Source of the DNA: Fusobacteriota bacterium
Lineage (GTDB): Bacteria; Bacillota; TC1
Assembly (NCBI GenBank): GCA_009773805.1
Contig: WTXA01000002.1
Location: 124,001 to 188,000 of the forward strand
Length of the DNA stretch: 64,000 nt
Reading direction: 5' to 3'
Position numbers and translations under genes: made by a program. This document shows positions 26,718 to 34,695 of this stretch, one piece after another; within the stretch, counting starts at the first letter, position 1; every line of letters starts with the position of its first letter. Below the pieces are notes generated by a model that was given only the letters and a program-made list of their open reading frames with translations, ran no database searches and had not been told where the DNA came from.

Positions 26718-27134
26718 CTAATAATCCAGATATTTTAGAGCCTTTTTGTATTTTTCTAGTCTCTTAATATCTTTTACATTCACATTGTCTAGTCTGTTTA
26801 AATCCATGTTATGCTTGAGGTCTTGTATCTTAACGTCTCTAGCTATCGGATTTTTCTTGATTCTTTCAATGTATTCCTGATATCCTATGTTAGTTCTGGT
26901 CAGTGCAATGATTGCTTCTAGTATGTTTTCATCAAAGCCTTCGTTTCTTAGGTCATCAAAGGTTATGTCAGAGTCTTCAACCACATCATGTAGCAGTGCT
27001 GTTATGTACCTTTGATCATCTTCAAAAGCCGAGGCTACATTGACGGGGTGTTCTATATATGGTTTTCCAGCCTTGTCTGTTTGTCCTACATGTGCCTTCA
27101 TTGCTATATTCATAGCTATTTTTCTAAAATTCAT
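26718..27134 (-). CDS. Small RelA/SpoT-like HD hydrolase (SAH/Mesh1-like)
   Basis: This protein of about 138 residues has only the hydrolase domain of the RelA/SpoT family. The HD-metal pattern is complete: HVGQTDKAGKPYIEHPVNVA, LLHDVVEDSDITFDDL (HD plus ED), and KIQDLKHNMDLNRL near the C-terminus. Single-domain enzymes of this type remove the 3' pyrophosphate from (p)ppGpp or cleave NADPH. I favour ATG at 27134, which has AAGGA upstream and fits the domain start. An ATG at 27161 overlaps the previous stop as ATGA and could also be used by coupling. Confidence 0.78.
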   Translation of the reverse strand: MNFRKIAMNIAMKAHVGQTDKAGKPYIEHPVNVASAFEDDQRYITALLHDVVEDSDITFDDLRNEGFDENILEAIIALTRTNIGYQEYIERIKKNPIARDVKIQDLKHNMDLNRLDNVNVKDIKRLEKYKKALKYLDY

Positions 27135-27157
27135 TTTACTCTTTTCCTTAAATAACC

Positions 27158-28657
27158 TCATGTCACATCATCGAATATATGATTCTTGCAGTTAAGACAG
27201 ATTTTTTCAAAATCTTTGATAAGAAGAACCTCGTCTAGTGCTTCACTAGGTGGACTTAGACCAGCTGCCACCGTGGCAATATCAAAACACTCCCTAATAT
27301 GATTAATCTCATATCCCATCAGAGGACAAAAAACCCTACCATAATTTGAACAGTCACACTTTACCTTCTTATGAAACCTTCCACTTATATACTTTATTTT
27401 ATCAAGAGAATAAGGAGCATCTTCAGGTTGATGATATTCAATACTAGCAATTTTCACAGCTACCTCATTATCGGACCAACCCACAGGAACAGCAACAACG
27501 TCCCCTACCCTTAATGTCTCATCTTCAGTTAGATAACAGTATTCCTTACCATCTTCCTGAAATACTACGTTACAGAAAATATATTCAGACTCTCTTTTTG
27601 GATACCTACCATAAACTCTACTGTCAAATATCTCACCAAGTCCATGAACCATCATAAAATCTCGAACATCAACAATGAACCTATCCCAGTACAATGGCAG
27701 TCCTGACTTGTCAAAAACTCCTGATATAATTCTGTCGTTACCCCGTCTAGTGGAAATCGATATGTTATAATCTCTTCTAGATATTATATCCTCAACAATA
27801 TCTAGCCTATTAGAAGATACTAAGGAAAATAGGTTGTATTCCAACCTATTAAGAAAGTATCTTACCTCTTCATCAAGCATAAGTTTAATTGAAAATTTAC
27901 AGACTCCGTTCAATTTTCTATAGTGCTCCAAGATACCTGATTTGCCGTCGATGATTAAAGACTCACTAACTTGTTCATTGATTTCTTTCTCCTGTATTAT
28001 ATTGGTTTCACAATTGTAGTTTATTTCAATTCTCTCTATTCGATCCGAATTGTTGTCAAAGACAAACAAATCATCTGTACCGGTATTTTCTCTAATGATA
28101 TCTGAAAGGTCATTGTCATCCAGAATGAAGCTGGAATTTAAGGACCCTGTGTAAATGAATACATTATCTTGATCATTTGTCAGGGTCAGGATAAAGACTC
28201 CTACGTCCTTGTCCATATATTCGTATCTATATTCTTTTTTGAAGAATCTGCTGACATAAAAAAATATCTTATCTGCTTTTGTCTGGTCTATCTTAAACAG
28301 CTTGATGCTGGTGTTTTCAATCTCACTCATATCATTATTTACTTTAAATCTTGATATTATTATTCTTCCGTCTATGGTTATTGTAAGTTGTTGTTCTACT
28401 TCAGTTTCGGGTTCATAATCATCTAAATAGTTTATGTTGTTTGATCTTATTGCAATTTTCTTCAACTTTCCATGGAAAAGTAATGGATCATATTCTTGAT
28501 CAGAGGTTATGTCAGCTAGTCTTGAGAGAGCTGTTATGAACCATTGTCTGTTGAAAGTATCAAATAGTGCTTCATTGTTTGAGTATTCTAAAAGATACCA
28601 ACTTGAATATATGATGGAGCCTAGAATCAAGGCATCGTCTATCTGATCTATTTTCAC
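27158..28657 (-). CDS. Hypothetical protein with Cys-rich C-terminus
   Basis: The protein has 499 residues. Most of it is unrecognised alpha/beta sequence. Near residue 400 there is a beta-barrel-like segment (GDVVAVPVGWSDNEVAVKIA) of the kind seen in nucleic-acid or regulatory domains. The last 80 residues carry clustered cysteines (CDCSNYGRVFC, then IRECF, then ICLNCKNH), a probable zinc site. The start is GTG at 28657, behind AAGGA, two bases after the preceding stop. It is coupled by ATGA overlap to the longer form of the HD hydrolase gene. Function unknown. Confidence 0.6.
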   Translation of the reverse strand: MKIDQIDDALILGSIIYSSWYLLEYSNNEALFDTFNRQWFITALSRLADITSDQEYDPLLFHGKLKKIAIRSNNINYLDDYEPETEVEQQLTITIDGRIIISRFKVNNDMSEIENTSIKLFKIDQTKADKIFFYVSRFFKKEYRYEYMDKDVGVFILTLTNDQDNVFIYTGSLNSSFILDDNDLSDIIRENTGTDDLFVFDNNSDRIERIEINYNCETNIIQEKEINEQVSESLIIDGKSGILEHYRKLNGVCKFSIKLMLDEEVRYFLNRLEYNLFSLVSSNRLDIVEDIISRRDYNISISTRRGNDRIISGVFDKSGLPLYWDRFIVDVRDFMMVHGLGEIFDSRVYGRYPKRESEYIFCNVVFQEDGKEYCYLTEDETLRVGDVVAVPVGWSDNEVAVKIASIEYHQPEDAPYSLDKIKYISGRFHKKVKCDCSNYGRVFCPLMGYEINHIRECFDIATVAAGLSPPSEALDEVLLIKDFEKICLNCKNHIFDDVT

Positions 28658-28659
28658 TT

Positions 28660-28854
28660 TTAGTTCCTTTTTAATATAGAAAGTGTCAGGATAGGTTCAT
28701 CTATAAAGGAAAAGTCTGCGTCCATTTTGAAGCCTAGCTCAAGGCATTCTTTTTTGAAGTTTTCCTTTATCTCTTCTACGCTGGCATATGGATTATTGTA
28801 TAGTTGTAGGTATTTGTTTGCGAATATGTTGACTCTCTGTCTATTATCGTTCAT
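28660..28854 (-). CDS. Small hypothetical protein
   Basis: This 64-residue, helix-rich soluble protein (NIFANKYLQLYNNPYASVEE, then FKKECLELGFKMDADFS) is the first gene of the four-gene cluster and sits two bases upstream of the 499-residue protein gene. Tight spacing and shared strand support expression. No family recognised. Confidence 0.5.
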   Translation of the reverse strand: MNDNRQRVNIFANKYLQLYNNPYASVEEIKENFKKECLELGFKMDADFSFIDEPILTLSILKRN

Positions 28855-28991
28855 TATTTACACCCTAGGTTATTCAAATTATTTCTTTTAGTATTATGTC
28901 TATAATACTATATCTGATAACCTCATACTATGATTTTCAAGAATTTATTATATTACAACGGCTCATAGTACAGGGTATTGGACTGCAATGG

Positions 28992-29034
28992 ATAAAAAAT
29001 CTAAGGAAGACACTAGATGTGTCTTCCTTAGATT
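28992..29034 (-). terminator. Strong intrinsic terminator after the quinone-reductase operon
   Basis: A perfect 16-base-pair stem (28998-29013 with 29019-29034, five-base loop) is followed on the minus strand by TTTTTTA. It lies about 110 bases past the NAD(P)H dehydrogenase gene. Confidence 0.85.
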
Positions 29035-29142
29035 CTTCATTTTATTCATAAAACTCGTATGTTTTCTTAAACTTGCTACTTTGTCCAATTTTTTGGGGTC
29101 AATTATTAACAGCCTTAATATAATATTCAGTTTTTAACACTT

Positions 29143-29718
29143 TTATAGCTTCTTGAAATACTCAACAATCTGATTGAATGAATCCTTCCGGTAATCATCT
29201 GTTCCGGAATTAATCTTGTCAATTTGAAAATGCTTTAGTGTCTGTATGCCACAAGTAGCAAGAGTAGCATTTATGAAGTGATTTTTCACAGGATTATTCA
29301 ACATTTCATTATAAACAGAATTAGGTGTTTCCATAGTAGTGATTACAACAGCCTGTTTACTGAACAAACCCTCCAGTGCTCCATTTTCTCCACTAATATA
29401 AGCATAACCATAAAGGAAAACCTTATCTAAAAAACCCTTTAATATTGCCGGCATTGTACTCCACCAAATTGGAAAAGCAAAGACCAGACAATCAGCTTCA
29501 TTAATTTTCTTCTGATATTCCTCCACCTTTAGATCAGCAGACTTACCAGTAGAAAAAAGCTTAAGACTAGCAGTATCCATCACAGGATTAAACCCATCAT
29601 CCACTAAATTCAACATTTCCACTTCATGTTTTTCTTTGACAACTTCTTCTATTTTCCTAGTTAGTTGTCTATTGAAGCTTTCACTATAAGGGTGGGAATC
29701 AATAATTAAAAATTTCAT
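29143..29718 (-). CDS. NAD(P)H dehydrogenase (quinone)-type flavodoxin-like protein
   Basis: This protein of about 191 residues has the flavodoxin-2 fold of NQO/MdaB/KefF proteins. The FMN phosphate-binding start is FLIIDSHPYSESFNRQL, followed by DCLVFAFPIWWSTMPAILKGFLDKVF (FMN isoalloxazine loop) and a VITTMETP segment. It probably reduces quinones or electrophiles by two electrons. ATG at 29718 was chosen because of the motif position and AAAGGTG upstream. It is third in the MarR-DsbA-reductase operon, which is likely induced by electrophiles or thiol stress. Confidence 0.82.
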   Translation of the reverse strand: MKFLIIDSHPYSESFNRQLTRKIEEVVKEKHEVEMLNLVDDGFNPVMDTASLKLFSTGKSADLKVEEYQKKINEADCLVFAFPIWWSTMPAILKGFLDKVFLYGYAYISGENGALEGLFSKQAVVITTMETPNSVYNEMLNNPVKNHFINATLATCGIQTLKHFQIDKINSGTDDYRKDSFNQIVEYFKKL

Positions 29719-29761
29719 AATATTACACCTTTCTTTCTTTTTATTTTTTAATAATCTAATT

Positions 29762-30667
29762 TTATACTTTGCAAAAACCACTCATCGGGTCACAGTCCAG
29801 GGGATTATGAATCAACTCGATGAATGATCCATTCCCAGCTACAATAATCCTACATTGATTTTCACTAACTAATTTATTGATGATTAATGCGACATCATTT
29901 TCACTCATGTCCAGGCTGACTTGTATTTCTACAGGAGCTACTCTACCATATTTCTTTATAAAGTCCAACACACTCTTGGATGATTTATCAGGAATATATT
30001 CTCTAATTTCACCACCTGCAAGTGAATCAATAATAGATTTAAAGGATTCAAAACTCTGAAAACTTCTCGTCATTACTTCCCTTTCACCATACCTTATAAG
30101 AAATGATGGAAATCCTCGAACACCATATTGTTGAGTAATATAAAGATCTTCCTTAAAGGCAGCTTCAGCTGAGCCATCATTTAATCGACCAATAAATTTA
30201 GAAATATCCAGACCGACTTCTGAAGCCAGTTCCACCAGAATATCTTGTTTGTTTGTTTGTTTAGCTTCTGACGCAGAGGCTTCTCTTACTCTTCTAAGGA
30301 ACTTATCAGCTAATTGCTGGTTTTCCATTTGAGCCGCCTTGTAGGCTATATTCTGTGGGTAAGTTGATAGATCCTGATTGCTAAACATCCTAAAACCTTC
30401 GGTTCTTACTGGCATGCCATGTCGTTGAGATGCCTCGAGCCAGTGTTTAGCAATTTGTTTGTTCGACAGTTCTGGATCTCTACCAATGTCATTGAAACTG
30501 TCATAAAACTCCCTGATGTCCTTTACCAAACCACCCATAATATATTTTATGATTATTTGGTCTCCATATCTGGTTTCTAGTTTCCTTAGTATGGGTTCGC
30601 TTCCCCAACACCATGTACATACTGGATCAGTGAATTCTATAATTTCTATTATTTTATCTTTCGCCAT
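29762..30667 (-). CDS. DsbA/FrnE-family thioredoxin-fold protein with winged-helix tail
   Basis: This protein of about 301 residues starts with a thioredoxin-like strand and the CxxC site CTWC in FTDPVCTWCWGSEP. A DsbA helical insertion and the cis-Pro strand GVRGFPSFLI (about 180) follow, as in FrnE/SpxH-type cytoplasmic DsbA proteins. The C-terminal 80 residues look like a small winged helix (LDFIKKYGRVAPVEIQVSLD, then VALIINKLV) ending in a Cys pair (CDPMSGFC). There is no signal peptide, so it acts in the cytoplasm. Start at 30667 follows AGAGGT. It may sense thiol stress or assist proteolysis of a regulator; the fused domain is the unusual part. Confidence 0.75.
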   Translation of the reverse strand: MAKDKIIEIIEFTDPVCTWCWGSEPILRKLETRYGDQIIIKYIMGGLVKDIREFYDSFNDIGRDPELSNKQIAKHWLEASQRHGMPVRTEGFRMFSNQDLSTYPQNIAYKAAQMENQQLADKFLRRVREASASEAKQTNKQDILVELASEVGLDISKFIGRLNDGSAEAAFKEDLYITQQYGVRGFPSFLIRYGEREVMTRSFQSFESFKSIIDSLAGGEIREYIPDKSSKSVLDFIKKYGRVAPVEIQVSLDMSENDVALIINKLVSENQCRIIVAGNGSFIELIHNPLDCDPMSGFCKV

Positions 30668-30707
30668 TATTATACCTCTTTTTTTTGAAAACTGCATGTT
30701 TTAAAAT

Positions 30708-31157
30708 CTATGGTTTTCTCGTTAGTTTTTTTAGTAGTTTGATTATGTTTTCTTTTTCCTCTGATGAAAGTGTACTGAAGCAATCTTCAAGATCTTTGAT
30801 GTGTTTTGGAAAGATATTTTCTATAAGCTTATTTCCTTTTTCTGTGATTCTTATTAGTGTTGCTCTTTTATCTTCTGGGTTTTCTTTTTTGGTAATATGT
30901 TTTTCCTTTTCTAGGTTTTTTATTACTACTGTCATGTTGCCTGGTGTTGATAGTATTGTCTTCATGATTTCGCTTATGGTCATTTCTCCTTTGTGGTATA
31001 GTGCTTCTAGGACAGAGAATTGTGCTGTTGTTAATCCTCCTTGTTCGAATATGTTGCCTGAGCGTTTATGTACAGCTTGGGTAGTTCTTGTTAAGGCTAT
31101 TAGTAGTTTTAGGTTTTGGTCGTTTTCTATCCCGTAGGATTTAATATTTTTTCTCAT
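30708..31157 (-). CDS. MarR family transcriptional regulator
   Basis: This 149-residue winged-helix protein has the MarR core LTTAQFSVLEALYHKGEMTI (helices 3-4), the recognition region STPGNMTVVIKNLEKEKHI and the wing with ENPEDKRATLIRITEKG (the conserved D-x-R). It leads the operon with DsbA and quinone reductase genes. Its ATG lies 7 bases downstream of a near-consensus -10 box and has no Shine-Dalgarno sequence, so the mRNA is probably leaderless. The 22-bp palindrome in the promoter is the obvious autoregulatory site. Confidence 0.88.
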   Translation of the reverse strand: MRKNIKSYGIENDQNLKLLIALTRTTQAVHKRSGNIFEQGGLTTAQFSVLEALYHKGEMTISEIMKTILSTPGNMTVVIKNLEKEKHITKKENPEDKRATLIRITEKGNKLIENIFPKHIKDLEDCFSTLSSEEKENIIKLLKKLTRKP

Positions 31158-31163
31158 GCTTTA

Positions 31164-31192
31164 ATATTACTACTAATTAGTAGTAATGTCAA
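31164..31192 (-). promoter_or_regulatory. marR promoter with 22-bp palindromic operator in the spacer
   Basis: On the minus strand, a consensus TTGACA (31187-31192), a 17-base spacer and TAATAT (31164-31169). A perfect 22-bp palindrome with half-site ATTACTACTAA (31166-31187) fills the spacer and overlaps the -10. The predicted start of transcription is the A of the ATG at 31157. Confidence 0.82.
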
Positions 31193-31270
31193 TTCCTTAA
31201 ATTAATTAGGTTAAGAAGTTATGCTTTTCCGTACTTTAACACCTTTTTAAATGCATCAAATTATAAATGC

Positions 31271-31319
31271 AATTGTAATTTCATAATATTAAATTACAAT
31301 TTTAGATATATGGTATAAT
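31271..31319 (+). promoter_or_regulatory. Inverted repeat upstream of the SHOCT gene with TATAAT box
   Basis: Perfect 11-base arms AATTGTAATTT (31271-31281) and AAATTACAATT (31291-31301) are separated by nine bases. TATAAT follows at 31314-31319. The right arm covers the -35 position, so a repressor is possible. Confidence 0.45.
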
Positions 31320-31370
31320 TAAGATGTACTAAATTTTAACAAAGATTAATTAAAGAAAGAGGTGTGTATT

Positions 31371-31625
31371 ATGATGTGGGACAATTATGGCTATGATATG
31401 ATGGGTGGAGGCTGGTCTTGGTTAATATTTATTTTGTGGATAATTGGTGTTTTCATTGTGATTGCTCTTGTTGTCTGGTTTATTGTGAAGCTTGTTAAAT
31501 CAAACTCTGTAAAAAGCCAGTTTGATAATGATAAATCCCTAACTATATTAAATGAGAGACTTGCCAAAGGTGAGATAACAATGGAAGAATATACCAAATT
31601 TAAAAATATTATCGCAAAGGGTTAA
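31371..31625 (+). CDS. Small membrane protein with SHOCT domain
   Basis: The protein is about 84 residues. The N-terminus is Met/Gly/Trp-rich (YGYDMMGGGWSW), then comes one membrane helix, then a SHOCT motif (LTILNERLAKGEITMEEYTK). This layout is common in small Firmicutes membrane proteins, often near metal or stress genes, but with no defined role. ATG at 31371 is 6 bases after AGGTG. It is monocistronic and ends at a strong terminator. Confidence 0.75.
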   Translation: MMWDNYGYDMMGGGWSWLIFILWIIGVFIVIALVVWFIVKLVKSNSVKSQFDNDKSLTILNERLAKGEITMEEYTKFKNIIAKG

Positions 31626-31651
31626 AAATATATTTAAATAAATTTTAATTT

Positions 31652-31684
31652 AAACTGGCTGACAAATATTGTCAGCCAGTTTTT
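31652..31684. terminator. Intrinsic terminator after the SHOCT gene
   Basis: A 13-base-pair stem (AACTGGCTGACAA with TTGTCAGCCAGTT, three-base loop) is followed by TTT on the plus strand, with A-rich sequence on the other side. Confidence 0.8.
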
Positions 31685-31741
31685 CAATTCCGTAATAAAA
31701 ATCAATTTTGGTATGTTCCTATAAATTACCAGATTCAGTCC

Positions 31742-32305
31742 CTAAGAGTCGTTAAGCTTAATTCTATTGTCAATGTAGTTTTCCAGATCAAGGCTTTTTA
31801 TGATACCTCGGTTTTCATTGAAGAAGTCCATTCTGTATTCAAAGGTGTATAGTACTTTGTCGTTGATTAGTAATGTATTGTAGGTTTTCTTGTCGCACTG
31901 GAATCTGATGTTTCTATCTTCTCTGCCAAGATAGAAGTAGTAGTTTCCGTCATTTATGGTTTTAGAGACAATCGGGCCAAATCCTGATATGTTATGATTC
32001 TTATTCATAGCTATGTTGTATTCATTAAAATGGAGTAATAGAATAACTGATATCAGCAGTATTGTAAATATAGCTCCAAGGAATTCTTTAGTTTTGTATA
32101 CTCCTCCTTTTCCTTTTAGTCTGCTTACTATCTTCGTTATCAGTATTATTCCAGCTAAGAGCATAGTGATAAATATTGGAAGTAAAGCTAAATTGACTAT
32201 GGTGTAGATATTGTCGTGAAAATTGTTCCAGGTCTGTCCTATTATTATCCAGTCTGTCCAGAATATGATAATCGACAACAAGAATATTAAGATTTTTCTT
32301 TTCAT
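31742..32305 (-). CDS. Membrane protein of the secreted-protein cluster
   Basis: This protein of about 187 residues has three hydrophobic helices (about residues 3-25, 35-60 and 75-95), then a soluble C-terminal domain of about 85 residues (YFYLGREDRNIRFQCDKKTY, then NDKVLYTFEYRMDFF). I chose ATG at 32305 because AAGGAG lies 9 bases upstream; the outer ATG at 32362 would overlap the S8 gene and has no such site. It is last in the operon after the secreted protein and the S8-like protein genes. Function unknown. Confidence 0.6.
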   Translation of the reverse strand: MKRKILIFLLSIIIFWTDWIIIGQTWNNFHDNIYTIVNLALLPIFITMLLAGIILITKIVSRLKGKGGVYKTKEFLGAIFTILLISVILLLHFNEYNIAMNKNHNISGFGPIVSKTINDGNYYFYLGREDRNIRFQCDKKTYNTLLINDKVLYTFEYRMDFFNENRGIIKSLDLENYIDNRIKLNDS

Positions 32306-32327
32306 TTTGTTTTTCTCCTTGAAGTAA

Positions 32328-33380
32328 TCATTTATTTGATTTTCCAACATTGAGTAGACCACCTGAGCTGCAATGGTTCCTTAACGTTTCTAATCTTGTA
32401 GCACTCTTTATTATTCTTTCCTTAACTTCCTTTGCTGATAGGTTTGGATATTTGCCAAGTATAAGAGATGACGCCCCTGATACATAAGCTGCAGCCACCG
32501 AGGTTCCATCAAGCAAGGCTACTTCATTATTTGGCAGAGTTACTTTGACATCAACACCAGGAGCACCAAGATCAACAGTTGAACTCCCATACCCGCTAGC
32601 TTCATATATTTCGCCCCTATTATCGATGGCCAGAACATTAATGATATTATCCAGACCATAGCTACAGGGATAAAGTAGATCCTTGTCGATATTTGAATTT
32701 CTGTTTCCTGTTGAGCATACAAAAAGAACATCCGGATTATCCCTTATAACCTCATAAAGTACATTGTTGTATTCGTTGAAGTTCCAGCTGCAGTTAATTA
32801 TTCTTGCACCTCTTTTGATAGCATAACTTATTGCCTCAACTGCATCATTGGAAGTGCCCATGGTAGATTTCAGAAACTTGACTGGTATTATTCTTGCTTT
32901 AGGATTAACTTTAGTGATAGTTGTTGCTATATATGTGCCATAATAATCATAAAGTTCGTTTTCATAGATGGTATTGTTATTATCATAGAAATTCCAACCG
33001 AGATGGTCATCTATAAGTCCATTATGGTCATCATCTATTTCATTAATCGTATCCTTTTTGTTTCTTTCTATATTGTTGGACATATTATTTGCGTAGATAT
33101 CAATACCAGTATCTACTACAGCAACTATAATATTTTCCTTTGGCAGAATTTTCTTCCAGGCTGGCAATATGTTAATGTCTATTCCTTTTGTGCCTTTTGT
33201 CCCTTCTATTGTCTGTCCGTAGTTATATATAGCCCAATCGTCAATGTAATTATTCTGTAAATTTCTCTTTTCGCTATTCAATTTCCATATGTATGTTGAA
33301 AGTATGCCTATTAATACCAAGAAAACTATACTGTAGAGTAATTTACTTTTAATTTTAACTTTTGCTTTGACATTATTCAT
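32328..33380 (-). CDS. S8 (subtilisin-like) peptidase homologue without the catalytic His
   Basis: This 350-residue protein has an N-terminal membrane anchor (about 13-30) and an extracellular subtilisin fold. The Asp box is VAVVDTGID (about 87), the oxyanion Asn box is FVCSTGN (about 223) and the Ser box is LDGTSVAAAYVSGA (about 291). The histidine box, normally HGTHVAG, reads YGTYIAT near 143, so both His are Tyr (TAT codons). This predicts a pseudoprotease or a very altered enzyme. It lies between a secreted protein and a membrane protein gene, with 22-base gaps, suggesting a binding or scaffold role toward them. Confidence 0.8.
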   Translation of the reverse strand: MNNVKAKVKIKSKLLYSIVFLVLIGILSTYIWKLNSEKRNLQNNYIDDWAIYNYGQTIEGTKGTKGIDINILPAWKKILPKENIIVAVVDTGIDIYANNMSNNIERNKKDTINEIDDDHNGLIDDHLGWNFYDNNNTIYENELYDYYGTYIATTITKVNPKARIIPVKFLKSTMGTSNDAVEAISYAIKRGARIINCSWNFNEYNNVLYEVIRDNPDVLFVCSTGNRNSNIDKDLLYPCSYGLDNIINVLAIDNRGEIYEASGYGSSTVDLGAPGVDVKVTLPNNEVALLDGTSVAAAYVSGASSLILGKYPNLSAKEVKERIIKSATRLETLRNHCSSGGLLNVGKSNK

Positions 33381-33402
33381 TAATTAAATTTCCTTGCTTC
33401 CA

Positions 33403-34428
33403 TCAATAGCTGATAGTAGATATTCGTTGAGCTGACGTATCCCAGGCTCCGCCAACGTTTATGCTTACTGTTGGTGACGTGCTGAAACTGATTGAAGTGC
33501 TTTCAAGTCGTATGCTTCTATGACAATATCTTGAAGCGACCTGGGTAGCATATCCTTGTTTCTGTAACTGGTATATTGTGAAGGTTGCTGATCCATTTCT
33601 TGTCTTAGAAGTAGGATATGCTGGATTTTTCGGCATTACAGCTTGTGGAAATCTGAATTTAATACCTGCTTGAATGGTTTCTTCTTTGGTCATGGAAATC
33701 GTCTTGTTGTATGAAGCAAAGCTACTGTTTGTTGAGTCATAATATGCTGCAGCTGATGAAATCCCACTGGTGACAAGCCCACCTCCCCAGCAAGCAGCTA
33801 TGGCATCAGAATATATAGAAAGAGCATAGACTGTATTCCATGTATAGGCTACATTCACCTTATATATTGGTCTGGTGGCAGTTGATAGATTGGTTACTGC
33901 CTGAGAATAAGTTAGTGTGGTTGATGATATTGATCCAGAGGCGTTAATGATTTCTTGTTCCTTTATCTCCTTTGGTTGATTATCATTCGACATATTCCTG
34001 CCTTGTTCAATGGCTCTTTTTATATATCTTGCCTCAGCGATACTTGTGTTTAATTCCTTTGCCAACTTTTCCTCACTTAAGGTACTGAATCTTTCAAGCT
34101 CCTTTCGAGTAGTGTCTACTTTATCAGAGTCGGCGCCACTTTCTATCAGTTCTTGTCTTGATCTGCTCATGAAAGCTTCTATTTCTGCAAGGTTATCTAT
34201 TTCCATTATTACAGAATTTATTTGAACCTTACTTTTGTCTTTCTTGAGATTTTCTATTAGTTGTTCCTTGTCTATGTTGGATAGTGCTTCTAGGTTTTCT
34301 TTAGCAAGTCCGTTTTGTATTAGTATTTTTTCGTCATTATCTCTAGGTGAAATTTGTATTGCTAGTAGGTTGCTGGTGAAAGTAGTGAAAATTACTAATA
34401 CTAATAAAAGTGTCATGACTTTTTTCAT
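33403..34428 (-). CDS. Secreted protein with signal peptide and Ser/Thr-rich C-terminal domain
   Basis: This 341-residue protein has a signal peptide (KKVMTLLLVLVIFTTFTSNLLA), a charged helical pro-region (about 25-165, with KEQEIINASG at its end) and a beta-type domain rich in S, T, Y and A to the end. The C-terminal domain holds two cysteines (ACWGGG and YCHRS) that could form a disulfide. A GGGGGG tract precedes the ATG. The helical region followed by a distinct mature-looking domain suggests a proprotein. First gene of an operon with the S8-like gene. No family recognised. Confidence 0.6.
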   Translation of the reverse strand: MKKVMTLLLVLVIFTTFTSNLLAIQISPRDNDEKILIQNGLAKENLEALSNIDKEQLIENLKKDKSKVQINSVIMEIDNLAEIEAFMSRSRQELIESGADSDKVDTTRKELERFSTLSEEKLAKELNTSIAEARYIKRAIEQGRNMSNDNQPKEIKEQEIINASGSISSTTLTYSQAVTNLSTATRPIYKVNVAYTWNTVYALSIYSDAIAACWGGGLVTSGISSAAAYYDSTNSSFASYNKTISMTKEETIQAGIKFRFPQAVMPKNPAYPTSKTRNGSATFTIYQLQKQGYATQVASRYCHRSIRLESTSISFSTSPTVSINVGGAWDTSAQRISTISY

Positions 34429-34460
34429 TAATTGTTCCCCCCCTATTTTTCTTGTGGATT

Positions 34461-34479
34461 TATCAATTTAAAATTGATA
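34461..34479 (-). promoter_or_regulatory. 19-bp palindrome upstream of the secreted-protein operon
   Basis: TATCAATTT-A-AAATTGATA, perfect nine-base arms around one base, 33 bases before the ATG of the secreted protein gene. It could be an operator or an mRNA hairpin; no T run follows on either strand. Confidence 0.4.
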
Positions 34480-34564
34480 TTAATAAAATACCATACATAT
34501 ATAATAAATACAATACTCCCTTGAATATTATCTTAAAATATTATTTTTATTTAAATTGACATAA

Positions 34565-34606
34565 AGAAAGTCCCGAACTGTCTAAATGACCAGTTCGGGA
34601 CTTTCT
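34565..34606 (-). terminator. Strong hairpin terminator
   Basis: A perfect 16-base-pair stem (34565-34580 with 34591-34606, ten-base loop). On the minus strand it ends the transcript of the DUF697-like paralogue and the hutG-like relic. Confidence 0.75.
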
Positions 34607-34695
34607 ATTTATTATTTTCTTCATAATTAGAAACACATTGTTATTATGATTTCAGTTTACTTATTTTTCATTGTAAAGTTTTTAAAATATATTTT

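Noticed and set aside
28880-29120. Possible transposon or IS end near TGTCCAATTTTTTGGGG
   Set aside because: No transposase, terminal inverted repeat pair or target duplication was seen.
32305-32362. Longer start of the membrane protein gene at 32362
   Set aside because: It overlaps the S8-like gene and has no ribosome site, whereas AAGGAG precedes the ATG at 32305.
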